Origin: Microbacterium sp. Nx66
Lineage (GTDB): Bacteria; Actinomycetota; Actinomycetes; Actinomycetales; Microbacteriaceae
Reading direction: 5' to 3'
DNA: 64,000 bases
Assembly (NCBI RefSeq): GCF_904066215.1
Contig: NZ_LR880474.1
Span: 62,001-126,000, forward strand
Shown here: positions 56,512 through 64,000 of the stretch, in pieces
Position numbering within the stretch: the first letter of the stretch is position 1
How the letters are laid out: each line of letters opens with the position of its first letter
The notes under the pieces: generated by a model
Databases searched by the model: none
Seen by the model: the letters and a program-made list of their open reading frames with translations, nothing else
Told to the model about the DNA's origin: nothing
Translations under genes and position numbers: made by a program

Positions 56512-57762
56512 TCAGCCCGCGTCCACCTGGTCCTGGATCTGCTTCAGCACATCGGCAGCCGGCTGGTCCTGGATCTGTCCGAACAGCGACTTGAAGGCGC
56601 CGTCCGCGGCCGACCACTTCGGGTTGGTCGACGGGTAGAACTGCGCGTCGGGCAGCACGTCGAGGAACGGCTTGAGGGCCTCCTCGCCGGACAGCTCCTC
56701 GGCGCCGGACTTCGTGACGGGGAGGAAGCCCTCCGCCTGCACCCACGGCACGTAGACCTCGGGCGAGTAGAAGTAGTCGAGGAACTTCGTGATCGCCTCC
56801 TGCTTGTCGCCGTCGTTCTCGAACGCCATCAGCTGGTCCATGACGCCGAGGGTGAACGGCGAGCCGTCCTTCGTCGGGATCGGGACGATGGAGTAGTCGA
56901 GCTCCGGGTTGTTCTCGGCGATCTGACCGACCGTCGGCGGCAGGCCGACCTGCATGCCGATCTTGCCCTGGATGAAGATGTCCATCAGCGGGGAGCGCTG
57001 CGTGGAGCCGGGGTCGGCCTGGGTCGCCCCGGCGTCGATCATCTTCTTGATCTGCTCGGCGCCGACGAGGTTCTCCGGGGTGTCGATGGTGATCTCCGAT
57101 GCGTCGCCGAAGGATCCGCCGCCGCCCCAGAGCCACACGGCGGCCTCGGCCTGTGCCTCCTCCGAGCCGAGCGGCATGCCGTAGCCCGCGACGCCGCCGC
57201 CGAGCCCGGACACCTTGGTCGCCGCGTCGAGCAGGGAGTCCCAGTCGGTCGGCGCCTCGACGCCCGCCTGGGAGAGGAGGTCGTTGTTGACGAACAGGGC
57301 GCGCGCGGAGGCGATCATCGGCAGCGCGTAGGCGGTGCCGTCGACCTCGGCGTTGGCGAGGAAGGAGTCCTGGAAGTCGGAGTAGACGTCGTCGGACACG
57401 ACCTCCTCGACGGGGTAGAGCAGCTCGTCCTCGACGAAGCCCGCGAAGGGACCGCCGTTGTAGATGTCGGGCGCCTCGCCGGCCTGGACCTTCGTGGAGA
57501 TGACCTTCTCGAGGTTGTCCCACGACTGCACCTCGAGGTTGACCTTGATGTCGGGGTTCTTCTCGGTGAACCCGTCGATGACGTCTTCCCAGAGACCCTT
57601 CGTGGCGTCGGAGTAGCTGGGGACGAGCAGGTCGAGCGTACTGGCGTCGTCGCCGCCGCCGCTGTCTCCTCCCGATCCACCGAAACCGCAGGATGCGAGC
57701 GACAGCGTGGCGACGGCCGCGACCGCTGCGGCCCCGTATCGCCGTGACTTGTTCATGGGCAT
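56512..57762 (-). CDS. Sugar-binding lipoprotein of the ABC transporter
   Basis: 416 residues. Signal peptide with lipobox LASC (Cys near 26), a Gly/Ser/Asp-rich linker, then an SBP_bac-type domain (DIKVNLEVQSWDNLEKVIST; GEAPDIYNGGPFAGFVEDEL). First gene of the minus-strand transporter operon; start MPMNKSRR at 57762, with ATG 57756 as an alternative. Binds an oligosaccharide or amino sugar by context. Confidence 0.92.
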   Translation of the reverse strand: MPMNKSRRYGAAAVAAVATLSLASCGFGGSGGDSGGGDDASTLDLLVPSYSDATKGLWEDVIDGFTEKNPDIKVNLEVQSWDNLEKVISTKVQAGEAPDIYNGGPFAGFVEDELLYPVEEVVSDDVYSDFQDSFLANAEVDGTAYALPMIASARALFVNNDLLSQAGVEAPTDWDSLLDAATKVSGLGGGVAGYGMPLGSEEAQAEAAVWLWGGGGSFGDASEITIDTPENLVGAEQIKKMIDAGATQADPGSTQRSPLMDIFIQGKIGMQVGLPPTVGQIAENNPELDYSIVPIPTKDGSPFTLGVMDQLMAFENDGDKQEAITKFLDYFYSPEVYVPWVQAEGFLPVTKSGAEELSGEEALKPFLDVLPDAQFYPSTNPKWSAADGAFKSLFGQIQDQPAADVLKQIQDQVDAG

Positions 57763-57919
57763 TGCATTCCTCACTGTGGGTGCTGCTCCAGCGGGCGGGA
57801 TCCGCTCTCTGGAGAGGGGGGTGGTGCACAGTCGCAGAACACTCCACGCGACGGTGCGTGATGATCGCGCCGCCTGCGCGGTCGTGATCGTCCGAGCGGG
57901 GGCTCGGGGGAACTCGTCC

Positions 57920-57949
57920 TGATTATTTGTCAGGCAAACAAACAAATCA
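57920..57949. promoter_or_regulatory. AT-rich inverted repeat between transporter and catabolic operon
   Basis: TGATTATTTGT (57920-57930), a 7-base spacer and ACAAACAAATCA (57938-57949), an imperfect dyad in the divergent promoter region between the lipoprotein gene and the SIS gene. A likely operator for the DeoR or ROK regulators, allowing joint control of uptake and breakdown. Confidence 0.55.
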
Positions 57950-58038
57950 AGATGTTGCTCTCCTGGGACGAAATACTATGATCGGATGACGCCCGAAACA
58001 ATCACAAGTACGCAACAACTCGTCCGAAAGGCCTCTTC

Positions 58039-58938
58039 ATGACCGCTTCGCTGCCCGGCGCACACATGCGCGCAGAGCTCCGTTCCCAGCCGGAGATGTG
58101 GGCCACCGCCGCCGAACTCACCGCCGAGCAGGCTCTGCTGCCGGCCCGGGGTGCACGGGTCGCGGTCGTCGGCTGCGGCACCTCGTGGTTCATGGCGCAG
58201 TCCTACGCCGCGCTGCGCGAGTCGTCCGGCCACGGCGAGACCGACGCGTTCGCGGCCTCCGAGGCCTTCGTCGACCGCGGCTACGACGCCGTCGTCGCCC
58301 TCACCCGCTCCGGCACCACGACCGAGGTGCTGGAGCTGGTCGACCGCATCAAGGGGCGCACCCGCACGATCGGCGTGATCGGCGACCCCGACTCCCCGCT
58401 CGTCTCCCTCGTCGACGACGCGGTGCTGCTGCCGTTCGCCGACGAGCAGTCCGTCGTCCAGACGCGCTTCGCCACGACGGCGCTCGCACTCTTCCGGGCG
58501 TCGCTGGGTGAGGACCTCTCCGGAGCCATCGCCGACGCGACGGCCGTGCTCGCCGAAGACGGGGACGACATCGAGCTGCGCGATGCCGAGCAGTACACGT
58601 TCCTCGGGCGGGGGTGGACGATCGGCCTGGCCCACGAGGCCGCGCTGAAGCTGCGCGAGTCGTCGCAGTCGTGGACCGAGGCGTATCCGTCGATGGACTA
58701 CCGTCACGGTCCGATCGCCATCGCCGCCCCGGGCCGGGTGACGTGGCAGTTCGGAGAGGCACCGGAAGGACTGGCCGCGGAGGTGCGCGCCACGGGCGCC
58801 CGTTTCGAGCACCGCGCGATCGACCCGCTCGCCGACCTCGTGCGCCTGCACCGGACAGCCCTCGACCGTGCCGTGGCCCGCGGGCTCGACCCCGACCAGC
58901 CGCGCAACCTCACGCGATCCGTCATCCTGGATGCATGA
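58039..58938 (+). CDS. SIS-domain sugar-phosphate isomerase/deaminase (AgaS-like)
   Basis: 299 residues, two SIS domains. VVGCGTSWFMAQSYAALRES near 42 and ALTRSGTTTEVLELVDRIKG near 90 contact the sugar phosphate; EAALKLRESSQSWTEAYPSM then DYRHGP near 205-225 is typical of GlmS-C/AgaS proteins without an amidotransferase domain. In Aga pathways AgaS deaminates and isomerises galactosamine-6-phosphate to tagatose-6-phosphate. Upstream inverted repeat suggests control with the transporter. Confidence 0.88.
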   Translation: MTASLPGAHMRAELRSQPEMWATAAELTAEQALLPARGARVAVVGCGTSWFMAQSYAALRESSGHGETDAFAASEAFVDRGYDAVVALTRSGTTTEVLELVDRIKGRTRTIGVIGDPDSPLVSLVDDAVLLPFADEQSVVQTRFATTALALFRASLGEDLSGAIADATAVLAEDGDDIELRDAEQYTFLGRGWTIGLAHEAALKLRESSQSWTEAYPSMDYRHGPIAIAAPGRVTWQFGEAPEGLAAEVRATGARFEHRAIDPLADLVRLHRTALDRAVARGLDPDQPRNLTRSVILDA

Positions 58939-58963
58939 CGCCAGCGAGCCCCGGAGCCGAGCG

Positions 58964-59956
58964 ATGACCCCGAACGACGCCGCGGACGCGATCCCCGACG
59001 TCGCGAGGGACGAGGCCGGCGAGAAGCTCGCCGCGGTGCGCACGCTCGGCGCCGGGTCGCCCGTCCTGGCCTTCGACGTCGGAGGGACGGACATCAAGTC
59101 GGCGCTGTTCGATGCGGACGGGCGGGCGCTCGGTCTCCGCCGCACGCCCACCCCCACGGCCGACGGCGACCGCACCCCCGCGCTGCTCGACCGGCTGCAG
59201 GTGCTCGCCGCGCAGCTCCGCGATGAGCATCCCGACGTGACGCCGCGCGCCGCCGGGCTCGTTGTGCCGGGGATCGTCGACGCGGCCGCCGGGATCGGCG
59301 TGTTCGCGAGCAACATGGGCTGGCGGGACGCACCGCTGCGCGCGCTCGCCGCCGAGCGTCTCGGCCTCCCCGTCGCGTTCGACCACGACGTGCGCGCCGC
59401 GAGTTGGGCCGAGCACGAGCTGGGCGGCGCGCGGGCCTACGACGACGCGGTGATCCTCGTGATCGGCACCGGGATCGCGGGGGCCCTGCTCGTCGGCGGC
59501 CACCCCTACACGGCCGGAGGCTACGCCGGCGAGATCGGGCACTCCCCGATCGCCGACGGACCGGTGTGCCCGTGCGGTGCCCGTGGCTGTCTGGAGGCCG
59601 TGGCCTCGGCGGGCGCCATCGCGCGCCGCTACCGGGAGGCCACGGGGACGACCCCGGACGGTGCCAAGGACGTCATCGCCCGCGCGGCCGCCGGGGACCG
59701 GGTCGCCGCCGACATCTGGGACTCGGCGCTGGACGCGCTCACCCTGTCGCTCGCGCAGCTGACCGCCGTGGTCGCCCCCGAGGCCGTGGTGATCGGCGGC
59801 GGACTGTCGCGGGCGGGCGGCGCGCTCTTCGACGAGCTGCGGACCCGTCTCGCGGCGCGTCTCAGCTTCCACCGCCTGCCCGCGCTCGTCCCCGCCGAGC
59901 TGTCCGGCAACGCGGGCCTGATCGGCGCCGCCCTCCGCGCCAGGGAGCTCGCATGA
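58964..59956 (+). CDS. ROK family sugar kinase
   Basis: 330 residues from ATG 58964 (ATG 58931 gives 341). ATP motif FDVGGTDIKSALFD near 35, zinc motif CPCGARGCLE near 205, sugar-binding GEIGHSPI near 190, and VIGTGIAGALL. Unlike the ROK regulators it has no DNA-binding domain, so it is a kinase. In this cluster it would phosphorylate the imported amino sugar (GalNAc or galactosamine kinase, inferred). Overlaps the PfkB gene (ATGA). Confidence 0.88.
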   Translation: MTPNDAADAIPDVARDEAGEKLAAVRTLGAGSPVLAFDVGGTDIKSALFDADGRALGLRRTPTPTADGDRTPALLDRLQVLAAQLRDEHPDVTPRAAGLVVPGIVDAAAGIGVFASNMGWRDAPLRALAAERLGLPVAFDHDVRAASWAEHELGGARAYDDAVILVIGTGIAGALLVGGHPYTAGGYAGEIGHSPIADGPVCPCGARGCLEAVASAGAIARRYREATGTTPDGAKDVIARAAAGDRVAADIWDSALDALTLSLAQLTAVVAPEAVVIGGGLSRAGGALFDELRTRLAARLSFHRLPALVPAELSGNAGLIGAALRARELA

Positions 59957-60897
59957 TCCTCACCGTCACCCCGAACCCGGCCCTGGACCTCACCTGGCGG
60001 GTCGATCGCCTCGTCGCAGGCGGGACGCACCGTGCCGAGACCGGGGCGTCCCGCGCCGGCGGCAAGGGCCTCAACGTCGCCAGGGTCGCGCACGCCGAGG
60101 GGGCGTCCGTCCTCGTGCTGACCACGGCCGGCGGTCCGGTCGGCGCGGAGTTCGCCGCGGAGCTCACGGCCAGCGGCGTGCCCCATGTGCTCGTGCCCGT
60201 CGCGGCCGACACCCGTCGCAGCATCGCCCTCGTCGACGAGGCCGCGGGCGACACCACGATCGTCAACGAACGAGGGGTGAACCCCACCGATGCCGAGTGG
60301 GGCGGGCTTCTCGCGGAGATCGTCGACCGGCTTCCCGGCGCCGGGGTCCTCGTCGTCTCCGGGAGCCTCCCCCCGGGAGCGCCGGAATCGCTCGTGCCGA
60401 TGCTCGTCGCGGTGGGCGCCGGCGCCCGGGTCCCGGTGATCGTGGACACCTCAGGCCCGGCCCTCCTGCGCGCCGCCGACGCCGGAGCCACCGTGCTCAA
60501 GCCCAATGCCGCGGAGCTCGCCGAGGCCACCGGCATCGACGACCCCGTCGAGGGGGCCCGGTCGCTGCTGGCCCGGGGCGCCGAGCTCGTGCTCCTGTCG
60601 CTCGGGGCCGACGGCATGCTCGCGGTGACCGCGACCGATCTCCTGCACGCCCGACTCGACGAGCCGCTCTCCGGCAACCCGACCGGTGCGGGAGACGCCG
60701 CGGTCGCGGCCTGCGCCGTGCTCTCCGCGGAGGGCGAGCGTGATCCCGAGGTCATCCTCCGTCGCGCTACCGCGTGGTCGGCGGCCGCCGTGCTCATGCC
60801 GCTCGCCGGCGACATCTCTCCCCGCTGGCGCGCGCTCGAGGAGCAGCTCCGCGTGTCCCGCCCCGACCCCGCCTCTTTCCGGAAGGACCCTTCGTGA
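59953..60897 (+). CDS. PfkB-family hexose-phosphate kinase (LacC/FruK-like)
   Basis: 314 residues. N-terminal MILTVTPNPALDLTWRVD with GGKGLNVARVAH near 36-47, C-terminal GNPTGAGDAAVAACAVL with the catalytic GAGD. LacC-type tagatose-6-phosphate kinase or 1-phosphofructokinase class. By position it would convert tagatose-6-phosphate to the 1,6-bisphosphate for the following aldolase. GTGA overlap with the next gene. Confidence 0.9.
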   Translation: MILTVTPNPALDLTWRVDRLVAGGTHRAETGASRAGGKGLNVARVAHAEGASVLVLTTAGGPVGAEFAAELTASGVPHVLVPVAADTRRSIALVDEAAGDTTIVNERGVNPTDAEWGGLLAEIVDRLPGAGVLVVSGSLPPGAPESLVPMLVAVGAGARVPVIVDTSGPALLRAADAGATVLKPNAAELAEATGIDDPVEGARSLLARGAELVLLSLGADGMLAVTATDLLHARLDEPLSGNPTGAGDAAVAACAVLSAEGERDPEVILRRATAWSAAAVLMPLAGDISPRWRALEEQLRVSRPDPASFRKDPS

Positions 60898-61826
60898 CCC
60901 TCGTCTCCGCCCGGGAGCTCGTCTCCGCAGCTGCCACCGCCGGCACCGGCATCGGTGCCTTCAACGTCATCCACCTGGAGACCGCGGAGGGCCTCGTGCG
61001 GGCCTCCGCACTCGCACAGCTCCCCGTGATCCTGCAGATCTCGCAGAACTGCGCCGACTATCACGGCGGTCTGGAGCCGATCGCCCTCGCGACGCTCGCC
61101 GCGGCACGACGCGCGGAGACCCCGGTGGCGGTGCACCTCGACCACGCGGAGCGACCGGAGCTCGTCGACGAGGCGGTGGCCCTCGGCTTCGGCTCGGTCA
61201 TGTTCGACGGCGGCGCGCTGCCCTACGACGAGAACGTGGCGGTGACCGCCGAGGTCGCCGCCCGGGCGCGCGCGGCAGGGGTCTACGTGGAGGGCGAGCT
61301 CGGCGAGGTGGGCGGGAAGGACGGCGCCCATGCCCCCGGCGTGCGCACCGATCCGGTCGAGGCGCGGGCGTTCGTCGCCGCGACCGGGGTGGACGCGCTC
61401 GCCGTGGCCGTGGGGTCGTCGCACGCCATGACCGACCGCACCGCCTCCCTCGACCTCGACCTCATCGCCCGCCTGCGGGCGGCCCTCCGCGGTGCCGCCT
61501 CCGACGGGATCGACGTGCCACTCGTGCTGCACGGCTCCTCCGGGGTTGCCGACGCCGTGATCGCCGACGCCGTGCGCGCCGGGATGACGAAGGTCAACGT
61601 CTCCACCCACCTCAACGGCTTCTTCACGCGCGCGGTCCGCGAGGTACTCGCCGCCGACGAGCGTCTCGTCGACTCCCGCAAGTACCTCGCTCCCGCCCGC
61701 GCCGCCCTCGCGGACGAGGCCGCCCGGATGCTGCGACTGTTCGCCCTGCTTCCGTCGCAGAATCCCGCTCCGGTCGCAGAGGTTCCCGGCACAGCTGCGA
61801 CCTCGACGCGAAACGACGACCGGTGA
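60894..61826 (+). CDS. Class II fructose/tagatose-bisphosphate aldolase
   Basis: 310 residues. AFNVIHLETAEGLVRAS at the start, zinc ligands in VHLDHAERPELVDEAV (near 81), VEGELGEVGGKDGAHA and VLHGSSGV. Splits a ketose-1,6-bisphosphate into dihydroxyacetone phosphate and glyceraldehyde-3-phosphate. In this operon the tagatose-bisphosphate (GatY/KbaY) role fits. GTG start overlaps the kinase stop. Confidence 0.9.
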   Translation: MTLVSARELVSAAATAGTGIGAFNVIHLETAEGLVRASALAQLPVILQISQNCADYHGGLEPIALATLAAARRAETPVAVHLDHAERPELVDEAVALGFGSVMFDGGALPYDENVAVTAEVAARARAAGVYVEGELGEVGGKDGAHAPGVRTDPVEARAFVAATGVDALAVAVGSSHAMTDRTASLDLDLIARLRAALRGAASDGIDVPLVLHGSSGVADAVIADAVRAGMTKVNVSTHLNGFFTRAVREVLAADERLVDSRKYLAPARAALADEAARMLRLFALLPSQNPAPVAEVPGTAATSTRNDDR

Positions 61827-62599
61827 AGCGCGCGGCCCGACTGCACGCGATCCTCGACCTCCTCGCGGCGGACGGGGAGGTGACGGTGGAGGAGCTGGTG
61901 GAGCGGTTCGGAGCCTCTCCGGCCACCACCCGCCGCGACCTCGACTCCCTCGCCGAGCAGCGGCTGCTCACCCGCACGCACGGCGGCGCCGTGGCGCAGA
62001 CCGTCGCCTACGAACTGCCCCTCCGCTACAAGAGCCATCTCCGCACGCACGAGAAGGAGAGCATCGCACAGACCGCGGCGGCGCTCGTCACCCCCGGTAT
62101 GGTGGTCGGCCTCTCCGGCGGCACGACGACCACGGCCATCGCGGCCGCGCTCGCCGCCCGCGAGGACCTGGCAGCGGAGGGCGGGATCACGGTGGTCACG
62201 AACGCCGTGAACATCGCCGCGCAGCTCGCCACCCGGCCGGAGATCAAGGTGGTCGTCACGGGCGGTGTCATCCACTCGCGCACGTACGAGCTCGTGGGCC
62301 CGTTCGTCGAGCAGCTGCTCCGCGGGGTGCGGCTGGACCTCGCCTTCATCGGTGTGAACGGGATGGACGCGGCAGCCGGGGCGACCACGCAGGACGAGCG
62401 CGAGGCGGCGGTGAACCGGATGATGGCGGAGCGTGCGCGGCGCGCCGTCGTCGTGACCGACGGCAGCAAGCTCAGGGTCGAGGCGTTCTCCACGGTCGGC
62501 GGGTCGGAGCTCTTCGCCACCGTCATCACGGATCGAGGAGCCGACGGCGCCGCGGTCGATGCGCTGCGCGCCGCGGGGTACAGCGTCCTCCTCGCCTGA
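61823..62599 (+). CDS. DeoR family regulator (AgaR-like)
   Basis: 258 residues. Helix-turn-helix VTVEELVERFGASPATTRRD near 20-40, then a DeoR sensor domain (SGGTTTTAIAAAL; VVVTGGVIHSRTYELVGP) that binds sugar phosphates. GTG start overlaps the aldolase stop, making it the last gene of the five-gene operon; probably its repressor, acting at 57920-57949. Confidence 0.92.
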   Translation: MKRAARLHAILDLLAADGEVTVEELVERFGASPATTRRDLDSLAEQRLLTRTHGGAVAQTVAYELPLRYKSHLRTHEKESIAQTAAALVTPGMVVGLSGGTTTTAIAAALAAREDLAAEGGITVVTNAVNIAAQLATRPEIKVVVTGGVIHSRTYELVGPFVEQLLRGVRLDLAFIGVNGMDAAAGATTQDEREAAVNRMMAERARRAVVVTDGSKLRVEAFSTVGGSELFATVITDRGADGAAVDALRAAGYSVLLA

Positions 62600-62627
62600 G
62601 GCGCTCCGGCCGCCCGCGGACACCCCG

Positions 62628-62660
62628 AGGGCCTCGGCGTCCCCAGATCGCCGAGGCCCT
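62628..62660 (+). terminator. Terminator 1 of the sugar operon
   Basis: 12-bp perfect stem (AGGGCCTCGGCG / CGCCGAGGCCCT), 9-base loop, 29 bases after the DeoR stop. Confidence 0.75.
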
Positions 62661-62664
62661 GCGA

Positions 62665-62693
62665 GAGCGTCGCGGCTGCATACCGCGACGCTC
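62665..62693 (+). terminator. Terminator 2 of the sugar operon
   Basis: An 11-bp perfect stem (GAGCGTCGCGG / CCGCGACGCTC) with a 7-base loop, directly following terminator 1. Tandem hairpins separate the operon from the convergent CHAT gene. Confidence 0.65.
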
Positions 62694-62855
62694 CCGAGCA
62701 GATGGTGTCCGTCTCGTCTTCCCGCTCCCCAGCGGCGTTTCCCCAGAACCGACGGCGCCTCCCTCGGGCCTCTCCCTTCGAGGCCTGTCGCTCGACACCT
62801 TCCGAAGAACAGGAGAGGGTGGGTGCGATTCTGATACCTCCGTCCGGCAAAAAAG

Positions 62856-64000
62856 TCAGAATCCGTTGCCGTGACACTGGAATGGGGCGGAAACCCCCGT
62901 CGTCAGCGCGGCGCTCGCCAGGGCGTCGGCGGGAGAAGCACCGGTCGAGAGGCCGTCATGGACCGCGGTGAGGAGCTCGCAGGCGTCGTCGTCCGGCACC
63001 GTGACCGGGGCCGCGATCACCGAGTCCGCGCCCGCGTGCAGCCAGACCCGCGTCATGCCCAGGGCCTCCTCTCCCCAGCGCACGGAGGAGCGCCCCAGCT
63101 CGCACGCCGAGAGGATCACGGTCCGCGGCACCCGGGGGATGAGGTCGACGTCGTAGCCGAAGAGCACCCCGTCGGCGAGCTCGAAGCCGGAGAACAGAGG
63201 ATTGTCGACCGCATGGCGTCCGTGCGCAGCGATGTGGAGCACATCGACGGAAGCGGCCAGTGCCGTGGCGGCGGTCACGGTCGCCTCGGTGCCCTGCAGC
63301 AGGCGGGTCGCCCCCCGCGTCGTCCATGAATCCGCCGCGTGCCGGACCTCTTCCGCCGCCCGCGGTACCCGTGGTCCCGCCGCGAAGCCCACGCTCGGGG
63401 TGGAGGCGGCGGCCGTCGTGCCGTGAAACCAGCGCGAGACCGAGGTCGCGAGGGTGAACGGCACGCCGTGCATGCCGGGGAGCATGGCCCACGGCACCCC
63501 GCCGAGGATTCCGGGAACGGTGACGACCAACCGCTCGGCGCCCGCGGCGGCCCGGCGCATCGGCCCGAGCAACTCGTCGTCCAGGACTGCGAGGCGTGCC
63601 GTCAGAGCGCGCGCGGTCACCGGCCCCATCGCGCCGCCCCGCGTGAGCGCGGCCATGTCGAGGTCGGCGCGCAGGCCGTCGAGAGCGGTCCGTACCCGCG
63701 ACCACGACAGGTCGACGACGGTCGCGCCGTCCGGCCGCACCACCACCCCGTGCAGGCCGGTGCCGGTGTAGACGTAGGCCAGCACCGCCGTATCGGACGG
63801 CAGGAGCGCGGAGGTCTCGGCGAGCGTCCGGCGCTCCCTCGTCGCTCCCGAGCCGGTGGCGGACCACTGCCGCTCCCGCACCCGGTCGCGGAGCGCGCGG
63901 ACGGTGGGGTCGGTCGTCCAGTCCGCCCCCGCGAGGTCGGCGCGCAGCATCCGCAGTTCTGCGAGGTCGGCGGCGAGGGCGTCGTCGTGCGGGGGGCGGA
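62856..64000 (-). CDS. CHAT-domain protein (5' end beyond window)
   Basis: At least 380 residues, open to the window edge, so the N-terminus is missing. The CHAT caspase-like dyad is seen as VLHIAAHGRHAVDN (His, near the centre) and VILSACELGRSSVRWGEEAL (Cys in SACELG) followed by GADSVIAAPVTVPDDDA. CHAT proteases usually follow TPR arrays and act in regulated cell-death or defence settings, or in signalling; the missing part should decide. Ends in CHGNGF. Confidence 0.85.
   Translation of the reverse strand, partial: RPPHDDALAADLAELRMLRADLAGADWTTDPTVRALRDRVRERQWSATGSGATRERRTLAETSALLPSDTAVLAYVYTGTGLHGVVVRPDGATVVDLSWSRVRTALDGLRADLDMAALTRGGAMGPVTARALTARLAVLDDELLGPMRRAAAGAERLVVTVPGILGGVPWAMLPGMHGVPFTLATSVSRWFHGTTAAASTPSVGFAAGPRVPRAAEEVRHAADSWTTRGATRLLQGTEATVTAATALAASVDVLHIAAHGRHAVDNPLFSGFELADGVLFGYDVDLIPRVPRTVILSACELGRSSVRWGEEALGMTRVWLHAGADSVIAAPVTVPDDDACELLTAVHDGLSTGASPADALASAALTTGVSAPFQCHGNGF

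Overview
The window is a high-GC (roughly 70 percent), densely packed chromosomal segment of an actinobacterium. Gene content and style point to Microbacteriaceae, most likely Microbacterium or a close relative: a fused MrpAB antiporter subunit, a YhgE/Pip exporter, many ROK proteins, GTGA/ATGA stop-start overlaps and actinobacterial regulators. This is inferred from gene families; no 16S or marker phylogeny was run.

Layout. 79-6433 is a complete Mrp Na+/H+ antiporter operon (A/B fusion, C, D, E, F, G). 6667-15373 holds a DUF559/AbiEi-like protein, an alpha/beta hydrolase, a penicillin-acylase family enzyme, an unusual TetR / degenerate-ABC / YhgE-Pip operon and a GntR regulator. 15416-18897 has argG, a ZIP-like transporter, a flavin-type oxidoreductase and a phosphotransferase. 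18922-29155 is a MoxR-DUF58-vWA gene cluster, all on the minus strand, interrupted by a large secreted LamG/PKD protein.

29279-31855 is the most interesting part. It is a compact microcin-C-like cassette: a consensus-like promoter, an 18-codon peptide gene with a very strong ribosome binding site, a perfect 14-bp hairpin, a MccB-like ThiF/E1 adenylyltransferase with two zinc Cys pairs, and a translationally coupled MFS exporter. The order matches mccA-hairpin-mccB-mccC, but the predicted peptide ends in Leu instead of the Asn that classical MccB chemistry needs.

31782-43583 carries a DMT transporter, a trimethylamine-monooxygenase-like flavoprotein, a Pr6Pr membrane protein, a gene plus truncated paralogue pair, purA, a lactonase-like propeller, an MFS pump behind a MerR-type promoter, bioY behind two BioQ-like boxes, and an Lpd-like flavoprotein. 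43719-51954 has DUF427, an osmoprotectant (OpuC-type) ABC transporter, an AI-2E family protein, chorismate mutase, a FadD-like ligase, a GNAT and an atypical SDR. 52058-62599 is a sugar locus: two divergent ROK regulators, a MalFG-type ABC importer, and a divergent SIS-ROK kinase-PfkB-class II aldolase-DeoR operon that together resemble galactosamine/GalNAc (Aga) catabolism. The window ends inside a CHAT-domain protein.

Scattered between genes are four families of short (about 68-89 bp) palindromic elements, called A to D here. Their arms are conserved and their interiors vary. Some supply the stop codon of the neighbouring gene.
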